Of a DNA stretch of 64,000 bases, positions 1 through 10,212 are shown in pieces. Where the stretch lies: contig ML679959.1 in the NCBI GenBank assembly GCA_007922225.1, positions 20,903,230 through 20,967,229 on the forward strand. Reading direction: 5' to 3'. Under the pieces are notes generated by a model. That model saw nothing but the letters and a program-made list of their open reading frames with translations, did not search any database and was not told the origin of the DNA. This DNA comes from Emydura subglobosa. Lineage: Eukaryota; Chordata; Testudines; Chelidae. Position numbers and translations under genes: made by a program. Positions within the stretch are counted from its first letter, which is position 1, and every line of letters starts with the position of its first letter.

Positions 1-2029
1 GTTGGGGAGTGGCTGCTCTCCATATGAATACCCATCTTTGCAAGATTATTTGCTATTAGCTATTTTCCTTTTCATAAAATAAAATCAGTCATCCACTCAG
101 AGAGCAGAAACAATGCCATGTGACTTAGGGGGACCAACCACATAATGGGCAACAAAACGTTTGTAAACAACCCACGAAATAAAATTTATTACATGAACTG
201 TTTAACCAATTATGAGCAACAAACAACTGAATTTGTAAAAGTTCATTCACCCACAAAAAAATTATTCATTGGTCAAATTTTTACAAGAATTAAATTGGTC
301 AAATAAGTGGTTGTTATGAAAAGTCAACAAATTATTATTTAAAAAAATCCTCTGCAGAAGAAATTAATGAGTTTACACTATTCCCAGAACATACTACAAG
401 CTATCTATAAGCACACATCAGAAAGAAATGTAACCTTCATAAAGCAAGTGTATGGCAGAGGATAAGAATGAATGCAAAATATGTTGGGAATTCAGATATT
501 TGTAAATGTGCTCCTTCTCCCCTGCTTAGCTGTATTAATAATACAGAAAATAGAATCAAACGAGGAAAAATCCACTTGTCAAGTGGCACGATTTTTTATG
601 TGGAAATAACGAGTTTGTTTTTACACAGTTAGAGCCTCGGATTAGGACAGAAGAGAAATCTTCATCACATCACTCAGCAGAAACAGTAAATACACACATT
701 ACTTGCCTATAATTGGAGTTCTCTAAAAGATACTTCTTGAGACGCATGCTGATTACTTTGGGAGCAGACTAAATCACTGCAAGGTTTTGTATCACAATGG
801 AATAGGTTGGTGGACAGTGGAAGATGATAAAATCCAGCTTTGTAGCATAGTTATAGGTGTGACGCAGTTTGTGTTGTTTTATTTATGCAGATAGTATGAG
901 GTGAATCCAAGTAGGTGTAAGGGAACAGATAAAAAACAGTCGGGTACAAGAAGAGAGGCTTTTTTCAGCCTAAATTAGTTGCCAGGATTGTCTTTCTCCA
1001 ATTCCTTCCTCTCCCAGTGTTAACTTCAGAGTGCAGTTCTTAAGGTCAAAGCTATAGAGAGAAAGCTCTGACTCTGTTCTGTGGGAGAGGCTTTATGTCA
1101 TAACAGACTTGTCCTCCATTTTAAATCTAAACACAGCCCTGACAAATTGAGCAGCTGGAAGCAAATGAGTTACAAGAGAACACAGAATGGGAAAAGAAAA
1201 CAGAAAAGGAGACTAAGCAGGGCAAATAAAAAGGGAGCTCAGTTCTCAGAGGTATTTCAGGATTCCCTATCACATCCTTTCTGCTAGTTTGTCAAGCCCA
1301 TAATTCAATCAGGAAAAATAATCTGCCACTAATTTTGCCTACCAGGACAATGAAGAATGGTAAAAGTTCAGAGCTGTGGAACAAAGAACCTCCACCTAAA
1401 TGTGGGATCACACTTCTTCGCAGAAAGTAGCCACACAGTGTCAGGTCTCCACATGAACACTCACTCATCCATGGGAGTAATCTCTCAGGCTATTCAATAT
1501 CCACTTATTTGCAACATATTCACTTTTGACAGTAGCAAACCCAGCATCATAAGCAGATAGCTTCCAACTCAAGGAGGACTTTTTCCTCCATTCTTTTCCT
1601 GCGTTTGCACTGCTCCAATAATACAGCTGATACACTGATCTGCATGTGATGCTGTTGGTTAAAATCTAGACCTTCCAGGACTAGATCAGTGCCTGGGCAG
1701 TTTTTCTTAGCTGGGAGAGCTACCTCCCAATCCTTAAATGGTAACGTCAAATGTTTGAAACCCACTTATCTGAAACCCCCCTTTTACAGTATGTGAACAG
1801 GGTCATATCTCTTGCTACAGTCAGAAGACGTGACCCTGATTCAGGTAACAGGAAATTTCAGAAGAGTGAGTATTGGATAATTGAGAGAGAAGCAGTCTGG
1901 GGACAGAAGCAATTTAAGTCAACTTCTTTAGCTAAATTGATCAGACTAAGCAAAACGGCTTTAACTAAGACTATCTAAAAGAACAACTGCAAATATATAC
2001 ATGTGTATGTAAAATTGTACACCTTTGAT
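1..2029. other. Non-coding AT-rich stretch
   Basis: No gene, RNA gene or clear repeat recognised. Open frames here are short (under about 75 codons), lack recognisable domains and have no supporting splice or promoter context. Probably intronic or intergenic DNA. Confidence 0.6.
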
Positions 2030-2205
2030 TATAGTCCTTTCTCCAAACATGGTTCTTATGTTGCTTATCTTCTTAGATTTTAAGTCCTTTGGGACAATGA
2101 CTATATCTTACTGTGTTCTTTACAGCAACTACCACAATGAGGCCTTGTTCCTGATTGAGGCCTCTGGGTGCTACTGCAATGTTAATGGTAAGTAAATAAT
2201 AATGG
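2030..2205 (+). repeat. L2-type LINE 3' end
   Basis: The stretch carries the usual tail layout of amniote L2 elements: a line resembling 'ttagattttaagtcctttg', then a polyT/pyrimidine line, then 'caatgaggccttgttcctga' and 'gggtgctactgcaat', and an 'aaataataatgg' end. The same order of motifs recurs near 24777, 33440 and, reversed, near 21510. The copy is diverged and 5' truncated. The family name comes from recall, not a search. Confidence 0.65.
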
Positions 2206-4430
2206 ATTGATTTAGGTTCATTACTTTAACTAATATCTAATCCACTCCCACTTCCCATCATCTTACTTAGGTTCCTCTTCCTAGACTACTTTCCCCAGAA
2301 ATTCTTTCAAATCTATAGTGGGGCATTCTGAATAATCTGAAGGCTTTTGGGTGTTCAAGATATTTTTATAATCCTAGTCCTATTGAATTAGTGATACAGA
2401 TAAGAGGACTTGATTTATTAAATGCATCTGTTTTAAACCTGACATTGACTTTTTGTCATTGTTCTTGTAGCCTCTTTTAAAGGAGTAATCACCTTTTGTT
2501 TGGCACAACCCAACCACCAAATGCATTAAATATGAAGTATCAAATTCAGCTATAAGAAAATAAAACAACAGAAACTGAAATGGTGAAATGTTACAGCACC
2601 CATATATGAGAGGCCATCACAGTGTCTGATCAAAAACCAAAGGGTCAATTGAGCCTGAATAACTCCCACTTGTGTTAATTAGTTGTTGACTCTAACTTTG
2701 AACGTGAGTTTTCTACATGACTATATTGCATTTTAGAACTAGTCTGGTTTATCATCTGTAATTGAGCCCTTGAGAACCAAGTTTCCTGAGTGCAGATAAC
2801 CTTCTTGGAAATCTTTCACAACCCTATTCCAAATTATTCCACTGGCATTTGTTAATTTGATGCATGCCTCGAGACCAAATTGCAGACGACTACCACTATT
2901 TATTTTGTTGAATTTTAGAACATCTATCATATTATCAGTATCACTGCTTGTTATGTGATTTGGACCAGGTAATTAATACCAATAGCAAGTTAAATTACAC
3001 GAAGTGTGTGAATGACAAAAATCTCTCTAAAAGCATCACACCATAAATGAAACAATGTAAGGTCAAAACAAACTGGCTTTAAGTTTAGGTCCTCTATACA
3101 CTACATGTGAGATTTTTAAAAGCACTCAGCATTGGCCTAATTTTGTTTCTGTTAAAAGTCAGCTTCAATGGGAGCAAAGTTAAGTCACCAAAGTTAATGC
3201 TTTTGAAAAAGCCCTCCGTACAAGGTTTTTTGATAGCCAGTTCAACAAATACTGCCAAATTGTGTCTACACAGCAGCTTCCTTTACAACAAAATGATGTG
3301 CTTACCGTTCTGTGCATCCTGACATAACACCATGCCTAACTACATATAGGTATATTTTGGGAAGCTATCCTCCAATGCTTCATCAGAGAAAAGAATACCC
3401 AGAGGTCACGTACACAGAGCAGCACGAACAACAGTGTAAGGATAATGAACCTTGACATGTTCTGCTGCAGAGAGCTGGATGGAAGAAAGGAGCTCCATCC
3501 AAACTGAAGAGTCCCATCTATGCTGCCAAAAACAGTGTGCCAACCCAGTTTCAGAAAGACAACTATGAGCCAGCCTGTGCTGCTGCCAGGGTGATGCACT
3601 CTTAGCTGCCATGGTTACCAGCAAGCGTTAATCATGATGTATGTAGATAAAACCACAGTTAGAGCCAACCACGTCACCAAATGGCTATAAACTTGGTTAA
3701 AAACATGCATTATATATAGAGCCTTGTACCATTCCTTTAATAGAGTCCTGTTTCCAGCCTAAACCATTGGCAGAACAATGGTTTTCCAAAGCTATCTGTC
3801 AGAGTGCTTAACCATTCAGCCTACAAACACACATCCTTTCATCTGTTTCACAATAGATCCTATATGGAGAAAGTAGGATCAGTTCTGCTAAAAATCTGGA
3901 TTTTGTGTGGATTTTAAAAGAGGGTTTCATTCTTCATTTGAACTTGTGCACTCATGTTTTTTTTCCTGATCTTTTTAGGAACATGTTGTTTACATTTCAC
4001 TTCGAGATGCTACTTTCAGAGATCTCTATATTGCTTGAGTTTTCACAACCAATTTACTCATTCAGTTTTGTTCTTTGTGGACTACAAAAGTCTTAGATAC
4101 CCACGGTATCTTGGCTGCTAGACTCTCTTTGGATGTACAGATTTTTTTCCAGCTATGTACTTGGAATGGGAGCCACAACCAAAATGAAAATAGGGCTGGG
4201 TATCAATATAAGTATTAGATGTGTTCTTTTTCATCACCATGATCTGTTTGTTGGAACCAATAGTAGCTAAGTTACTAGGCCTTTCTGAACAGCCCTGGGC
4301 TTGGACATTAGGAATGGTATGGAACAGAGCCACAGCACTCTCTCTGGCTATGGCACCTTCTTAACTACCCCCATTTTAAGTAAGTAATGAATGACTTAGT
4401 CATTGCCTTTCTATTTTTCTCCCCCCCCCC
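2206..4430. other. Non-coding stretch with one weak repeat
   Basis: Mostly unique-looking sequence. About 3105-3330 resembles a dispersed reptile repeat ('agatttttaaaagcactcag', then 'agcttcaatgggagcaaag') related to copies near 25815 and 34845. A C10-plus-T8 tract lies at about 4423-4442. No coding exon recognised. Confidence 0.5.
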
Positions 4431-4439
4431 CTCCTTTTT

Positions 4440-5390
4440 TTTAAAAACTGTTTTGGGTGCTCGAAATAAAATAAACTTGAACTTGGGGGTTCACAGTAGC
4501 CCTACTGAAGAACCATACTGGATTTGTCCCTAGAACTAGAACTCATAGTAGGGCAGTTGTAGCACTGTAGTTAAATGCTAAACTAGTTTCAAGTTTAACA
4601 GCCAATTTCACTAAATGTGCTAAAATCCACATGCACACTCAGATTGTCTTGAAAATTGCTGTGCCTTATGCGGGTCCTGGGTAAGTCCAACTGATCAATT
4701 GTGAAGATGCTTGGGCAAGGGACTTCGCTTTAAAAAAAAATCATGTGGCATCTAAATGTTATGGTTCTTATAATTGTGTGTACACATAGAGCTCAAAATA
4801 TGACTGATTCCCTCCAAACAGCCATTACCCAATCAGGATTGATCTCAGCCCTTTTGGGTAAGTAATATTTAAGTCATTCAAGGTAAAAGTTGGCTCTGCA
4901 GTGTGGTTGAAGTCAAGTTGACGAGCCAGAGAAAGCCATTTGCACATTTGCAGCAGGACTGAGGGTTTTTCCAAACCAAAGTGTTTGGAGACAGTCTGAC
5001 ATCAGAGTAACTGGATTGCTAAAGGGTCATGCTCTGACCATTTAATCTGAGCAACATCCATCTACTGTGTTCAAGTCCCACCTTTCCCACCTTCTGTAAC
5101 TTTTAAGAACATTTTGTGCACATTAATTGCCCTTTGCCTGCCTTCCGCTGGGGCTCTTTTCAAAAGATTTGCCCTGAGATCAAAGCTTCTGGTTTAAAAG
5201 CCAATATTTCAAACTACTCTAAAATCCACATGAATACTCTGATGCCTTATCAGGTCTAGGACTAGACTTAGTGGTGTAAGTTTGGGGTTATCTGGCACGC
5301 CACAACAGGGAGGAGTTTGGTAGAGTTTGTCATGGAATTTGGAGTCATTTGGTCAAGAGACTCCCAAGACATAGTTCACTGCGATGAAAG
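4440..5390 (+). repeat. Diverged satellite-like units
   Basis: Pieces of one repeating theme appear: 'tgctaaaatccacatgcaca' near 4618, 'ctctaaaatccacatgaata' near 5217, and 'atggaatttggagtcatttg' near 5332 followed by an 'agactcccaagacatag' line. The same lines occur in the same order in the three clearer units at 10956-11400 (for example 'tttggagccattttgtcaaa'). These look like degenerate copies of the same tandem repeat, broken up by other sequence. The 107-codon frame starting at 5317 runs across this repeat and the neighbouring element and is not a gene. Confidence 0.5.
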
Positions 5391-5524
5391 AGTGTATGGG
5401 GAAAAAGTGTACAACCCCTTTATGGTACAGGCTGGAGCCTACAGCCTGGAAATAATCCAGGAGGCCCTGCCCTACCATGGGGCTGAGTTAGTTAAACACA
5501 GGAACAAAAAGCTGAGGAAAGGGT

Positions 5525-5690
5525 ATATCTACAGTCCAATTAAAAACCTTGTGGCTGGCTCATGCCAGCTGACTCAGGCTTGTGGGCCTGCAGAGCTGTT
5601 TAATTACAGTGTAGACTTCTGGGCTCGGGGTGCAGTCTGAGTTCTTGAACCCCTCCCACCTTGCAAGAAGGGGAGTAGAAACCAACCAGG
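5525..5690. mobile_element. Palindromic MITE fragment
   Basis: Contains the lines 'catgccagctgactcaggct', 'gagctgtttaattacagtgt' and 'agacttctgggctcgggg', matching a non-autonomous DNA element abundant in turtles whose halves are inverted copies around an AATTAAAC / GTTTAATT core. 'Caattaaaaacc' near 5537 is the partner of 'gtttaattacag' near 5598. A second partial copy lies at 32385-32530. No transposase is encoded. Confidence 0.55.
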
Positions 5691-6815
5691 CTGCAGGGGG
5701 TGGCAGTTTCTCTCTCTCAGGAACCAGGAGACCAGCCTAGCCTGACTCATATGCTTGGTTTGATAACTTTGGGAGAGGAATCTGGTTCAGAGCTCCCAAA
5801 GACTTATTAAAAAGGGAACATGCTATTTGGTTAATGTGTGCTGGCTTCTCTTTGCCCCCAGTAGTTAAAGTGAATCTATTGCTGCTCCACTGGGAGAAAG
5901 TAAGGTGAGGCACACCTGCAGCACCACACTGGGCCACAAGGGGACATACAGAGACTACCCATACCTTTACACTCCCTTAAATGAGCTGTTCATAATACTT
6001 TCGGATTCTTAGAATGTTTTTGGACACAGAGCTGTTTAATCCTCATGAAAGATATAGCATGGAATGCCCCTGCGATGAGCTATTAAATGACAGCTAAATC
6101 CAGTTCTAGAATATTTCAGAAGTGAATTGCAATCTAAAATCTTTAGCACCTTTGTTTAGTCAGCTCATTTCTGTGCAAGCTATTGTCTCCTTAGAAACTC
6201 TTCTCTGAGTGACACTCACTGAGTGATGTACTCACACAGTGGCTTAGCCCTGTCCCTTTAATTTAAGGGCCACAATTTTGACTCCTTTCTTCTGAAGTTT
6301 TGCATTCTGTGCATTCAATCCGCCTTTCACTTAGTGTCTGGGGCCACAATGGGAATCATAGTACAATACTTTATATATTAGATACATGTAATGATGTGAT
6401 ATAATGTGAACCAGACCTGAAATAACATGGAAGCTGTTACTGGATGAAAATGATTATTGTTCTGTTAGTGCAGGAAGTCTCTCCAAATTAGTCAAACACC
6501 AAGACTGAGCACTGTGACTAATAGCATGCACTGTGCAGTTATGCCTGCCTCTCAGGGAGGCTGACTGGGGAAATATTAGAACTGATATTGTACTTACTAT
6601 GCCATAGAGAAAATTCAGTATCTTAGAAAAAGACACAGAAACCTGGTCCAAAGCATAAGTTGCTTCCAATGCAGACAAAGCATGGCAAGATATTTACTTT
6701 AGAAATATTGTCAAGGAAAAGAGCATTTATTAAATAAAGGGAAGATGAAAGTCATTAGTCACCAGCAACATTAGGGTAATGCAATCATTCCAGGAATAAA
6801 ATCACTTTTATTCCA
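5691..6815. other. Non-coding stretch
   Basis: No gene or repeat recognised with confidence. Short frames on the minus strand at 5737-5937 and 6454-6678 show no known domain. Confidence 0.5.
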
Positions 6816-6819
6816 GAAT

Positions 6820-6912
6820 AGCATGTCCACACAGGGAGTTATACTGGCATAGCTATAGTGATATAATTATACTGCTATAGTTCTGCCAATCAATTTTCCC
6901 AGGTGAACAAGC
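6820..6912. mobile_element. MITE fragment
   Basis: Begins 'gcatgtccacacagggagtt' and continues through 'actggcatagctatagtgat' and 'ttatactgctatagttctgc'. This is the familiar internal region of reptile GTCTACAC-type short DNA elements. Only one end is visible. Confidence 0.5.
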
Positions 6913-7021
6913 CCCAGAAAACAAATTTCAGTGTTTTGCAATAATTCATCCAATAAATAAAGATAAATAAATAAAACAAAGATTCACAATGATCAACTTC
7001 ACCCCTCAAAGTGCTGTAATT

Positions 7022-7365
7022 TTGCCGTTTGCCACTGAGTCAGTTTGGCTCCAGCTGCAACATGCTGACAGGGTTTAGCCTGACTCAGCCACTTGCTAGT
7101 TGGCTGTCCCTGGGCCACTTCCTCCCACCCTGTCACCGGATACCTGCAGGAAGCAGTCTCCTTCTGGGTCGCTGGCGTAGAAGGCAAGTGGCAGTCCCAC
7201 AAGTCCCTCACTGTCAACCGGCAGCAGGTCCGGGAACTCCTCTGCATCATCAGTAGAGAGCAGCTCCTCCAGTTCGCAGGGTCCCAGGGGTTCCTCCGGT
7301 CCACAGGGTTCAATCAACTCCAGGGGGTTCTCAGCATCAGCTCCTCCAGGTCAGGAGCGGCTGAT
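7022..7365 (-). repeat. Partial 3' LTR of the Gmr1-like element
   Basis: Aligns by eye over about 340 bp to 10206-10510, starting with the shared line 'gtttgccactgagtcag' and continuing through 'gccacttgctagttggctgt', 'aagtccctcac' and 'caatcaactcc'. The outer half of the LTR, including the TATA box present in the other copy, is absent. At about 7355-7365 the LTR runs straight into RNase H coding sequence, with the line 'cctgacctggaggagct' (minus strand) close to 'cctgacctggaggaact' in the intact LTR. Part of pol and part of the LTR therefore appear to have been lost together. Confidence 0.7.
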
Positions 7366-8234
7366 CCTTTCGCAGGAGGTCTATGAGGGGAGCGGCAAGG
7401 GTGGCAAAGTTGGGGATGAACCTTTGGTAGTAGCCAGCCAAGCCCAGAAACTGCCGCACCTGCTTTCTGGTGGTTGGTCGGGGTACTCTTGCAGGGCTCG
7501 TACCTTCCCAATCAGGGGTCGCAGGGTTCCCAGACCTAAGGTGTATCCCAGGTAGGTAGTTTCCTGCCACCCTATGCGGCATTTCTGGGGGTTGGCGGTT
7601 AACCCCACGTCCCACAGTGTCCTCAGTATCGCGGCCACTTGATTCAGGTGCTCACTCCAGTCTTGACTGTACACCACGATGTCGTCCAAGTAGACTGCAG
7701 CATAATTTAGATGTGGCCCTAGGAGCTGGTCCATCAGCCTCTGGAACATTGCTGGTGCCCCGTGGAGTCCAAAGGACATCCGGACAAACTGGTATAGCCC
7801 ACTGGGGGAGTCGCAAATGCCATCTTTTCTTTGGAGCTGGCATAAAGGGGGGTCTGCCAGTACCCTTTGGTGAGATCAACGGTGGTAAAATAGCAAGCCT
7901 CCCCGAGTCCATTCGGCAACTCGTCAATGCGTGGCATGGGGAAGGCATCGAACTTGGAGATGAGGTTGACCTGCCAGAAGTCTATGCAAAACCGGCATGA
8001 CCCATCAGGTTTTGGCACCAGCACAATGGGGCTGCGCCATTTGCTAGTCGAGGGCTCTATCACCCCCAGTCTCAACACGGCTCGGACCTCCTCCTCTATC
8101 ACCACCTGCAGATGGCGAGGGGGTGATCTTGTGCCGGTACGCACCACCTCACCGGGGCAGGTCTCAATAGCATGGTATACCCAAGTGGTCCTCCCAGGGG
8201 TCGCAGTGAAGGTCGTGATGAAGGCTTCCACCAA
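7337..8234 (-). pseudogene. Gypsy (Gmr1-like) reverse transcriptase and RNase H start, frameshifted
   Basis: The reverse transcriptase would copy the element's RNA into DNA inside cytoplasmic particles. The N-terminal part (frame 8234 to about 7790) shows a VLVPKPDGS line, then RFCIDFWQVN (residues 81-90; relatives usually have an RFCVDY-like line) and VDLTKGYWQ (residues 119-127). A shift near 7790 moves reading to the frame starting at 7779, which carries SFGLHGAPAMFQRLMDQLL and the catalytic YLDD box (7692-7681). A second shift near 7480 leads to the linker QFLGLAGYYQRFIPNF and LIDLLRKDQP, which opens RNase H; it then stops in LTR sequence. The catalytic aspartates of YLDD are intact but the frame is broken twice and RNase H is truncated. 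The plus-strand frames over this interval are antisense shadows. Confidence 0.85.
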
Positions 8235-8239
8235 GTGTA

Positions 8240-8584
8240 TTACCTGTCGCGCCTCTGGGTCTCAGTTGAGCCGCTGCCGAGCTGAGGTTCCCCGGGGTCC
8301 TCCTTTTCGGGGATCTGTGGGCCTAGGTCCGGATCCAGGGGATGAGGGTTGATGAGTAGACCCTCCTGCGCGCACCACAGCTTCAACAAGTTAAGATGGT
8401 AGATCTGCTTTTTCTTCCGTTGATCTGGTTGACGGACCTCATAATTCACCGGGCCTACCTGTCTGATAATTTCATACAGGCCCTGCCATCGGGCCAGTAG
8501 CTTGGACTCAGCAGAAGGCAACAAGACAAGGACCCGGTCACCTGGTTCAAAAGAAGGGTTCCACGCTCCTTGGTTATATGTCAA
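8240..8584 (-). pseudogene. Integrase C-terminal domain of the Gmr1-like element
   Basis: A 114-codon frame contains the typical C-terminal integrase line: FEPGDRVLVLLP (residues 12-23), LARWQGLYEIIRQVGPVNYE, then a basic KKKQIYHLNLLKLW segment (about residues 57-70). In the family this SH3-like region binds DNA. The zinc-binding HHCC region and the DDE catalytic core that should precede it are absent: upstream on the minus strand the sequence passes at about 8585 into gag-like sequence. It lies upstream of RT (RT begins by 8234 in another frame), the order expected for Gmr1-type elements. Not functional alone. Confidence 0.85.
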
Positions 8585-8599
8585 AATCCATGGCCGAGC

Positions 8600-9590
8600 A
8601 TTGGCGCTGCAGATGTCCCATCTGGCACATGAAACACATGAGCCCAGGCCTGCTGGGATCTGTCTTTCAGGTCCGCGCTTGGCACTCCCGAGCCTCTGGG
8701 GGGTCCAAGGGCTGCCCAGGTCTGGGGCTGACTGTGGCCTGGATAGTCCACAGGGGCTGGTGCGGCACAGTCCCTCCAGGGCTTGTCCACCTGGGTGCAG
8801 TGGGCACGGCTGGCTTCTCTGCCACCAAAAAGTCCTCCATTAAACGTACTGCCCCATCCAGGGTGATGGGGCGATGCCTCATCACCCAGGTCCTCCCCTG
8901 GGCAGGCAGAATATGTACAAATTGTTCCAATACGACCTGCTGTGCCACACCTGGCACAGCACGCTGCTCCGGCGAGCCAGCACCAGCAGGCATCCCTAAG
9001 CCCTTGGGCCACGGCCCAAGGACAAGCCCCGGGGGGGGAGGGGAGGGTATGCTTATTCCCGGAACCAGTGCCAGAGGGCTTCGGGGTTTATGTTGAGGGC
9101 ATCCAGTATCACAGCCCTCATGGTCTGGTAGTCCTGCGCCTCATCATCGGCCAGGGCCCGGTAGGCGCCTGGGGAGCCCCTGTCAGATAGGGGGCCAAGA
9201 GGACGGCTCACTGGTCTGGGGCCCAACCCGCGGTGGTGGTCACACACACACACAAACGTAATCAGGAACGCCTCCGGGTCATTGTCAGGCCCCAATTTCG
9301 TGAGACGTAGCTGTGGCCAGACTGCCGGCGGAGGTCAGCCCAGGGGTTCCTCTGGGCCCGCTCGTTTAGGTAGCTGCGCACCCAGCTGCTGTACATACTG
9401 CCTTTGCAGCTCCTGCTGCTGGGCACCCCAGACCTCGGATTAACGGTTGTTGCTGGGTGCCCAATGTCTGTAGCAGCTGTTGCTGCTGCTGCTGCTGCTG
9501 CAGTGGGGCCACTTGTTGCTGCTGTTGGTGGTCAGCCCACCATTTCATGAACTTGTCAAAATCCATCATCAGACGAGTGGCTGGCATCCG
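8600..9590 (-). pseudogene. gag remnant with polyglutamine and SCAN-like capsid segment
   Basis: Gag would form the element's capsid. The first part (frame starting 9587) has DFDKFMKWWADH followed by two glutamine runs (five, then eight) encoded by a CAG tract, visible on the plus strand as GCT repeats at about 9478-9500. A second frame (9295-9053) has [22 protein letters not shown] and [12 protein letters not shown], a Gypsy capsid signature. A third frame (8993-8667) has [11 protein letters not shown] and [11 protein letters not shown] (from about 8936), which closely resembles the SCAN dimerisation domain of vertebrate zinc-finger proteins. SCAN is thought to derive from Gmr1-like capsid. 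No CCHC zinc knuckle was seen. Frames are broken, so no product is expected. Confidence 0.8.
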
Positions 9591-9649
9591 ACTGACGATG
9601 GATCGTCAGAGCAGGCAGTCCCCCTTCTGTCAGGGGGCGGTTGCCCTCA

Positions 9650-10140
9650 TTCTCCACAACATGTAAGCCGGTGGCATGGTCCGGCCGGAGCATCGCAACC
9701 GTTCCTCGGGCCCAGGTTCTGAGGAAAGCCACAGCGCCTTCCTTTAGGGGAATAAACAGTGCCCGTTTACAAGTCTTTAGCCCCGGCCCCCAGCGGGGCG
9801 GGCTAGCAAGCGGTCAGGTGCTCCCAGCCCTCAGGCAGAGCAGGGCAGGCAAAGCAGTCTATTGCCCCCGGCCATCCCACAGGCAGGGCTAGTACAGCAG
9901 TCTAGCGGCCCCGGCCCTCAGGCAGGGCGGGGCAGGCAAGCAGTGTGCAGTCCCTGGCCCGCAAGCCGGACACAGCTGGTTGGGAAGTCAGCAGCCCACA
10001 GCCTTCCCACAGGCGGGGCTAGTAAAATAGTCTGGGGCCCCCGGCCTTGCAGGTAGGCAGGGCCAGTAGAGCTAGGCATCCTCTGTCTCCCAAACACAGA
10101 GGGTAGCACTCCCTCCCAGAGTGGTTAGAGAAGGGCGGAG
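9650..10140 (-). repeat. GC-rich leader with degenerate short repeats
   Basis: Between about 9770 and 10085 a unit of roughly 55-70 bp recurs loosely: 'aggcagggctagtacagcag', 'ccccggccctcaggcag', 'acaggcggggctagtaaaat' and 'gtaggcagggccagtagagc'. It lies between the 5' LTR and gag in element orientation, so it is probably untranslated leader. It is far richer in G+C than the surrounding genome. Confidence 0.6.
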
Positions 10141-10188
10141 GGGGACGCAGGCCCACCCAACTCCACTGCGTCCCAGCCCAGGGCCCTA

Positions 10189-10212
10189 TCAGTGGCAAAC
10201 GTTTGCCACTGA
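10189..10212. repeat. Perfect 24-bp palindrome at the LTR/leader boundary
   Basis: The 12-base arm 'tcagtggcaaac' is followed directly by its exact reverse complement 'gtttgccactga'. It sits where the 5' LTR meets the leader, near the expected primer-binding site. The other LTR copy has only one arm. Confidence 0.9.

Noticed and set aside
1081..1978. Cluster of 67-75 codon frames near the window start
   Set aside because: Overlapping on both strands, no shared splice logic or recognisable domain; expected by chance.
5317..5640. 107-codon plus-strand frame
   Set aside because: It spans a satellite-like unit and a MITE fragment; no domain and no conserved protein line.
8667..8993. A host SCAN zinc-finger gene
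   Set aside because: The SCAN-like segment lies between polyglutamine gag and integrase within LTRs, and no C2H2 fingers follow.
7617..9190. Plus-strand frames of 80-172 codons over the Gypsy element
   Set aside because: They are antisense to recognisable gag, integrase and RT lines on the minus strand.
9457..9722. Plus-strand polycysteine and polyleucine frames
   Set aside because: They are other-strand readings of the CAG tract that encodes glutamine in gag.
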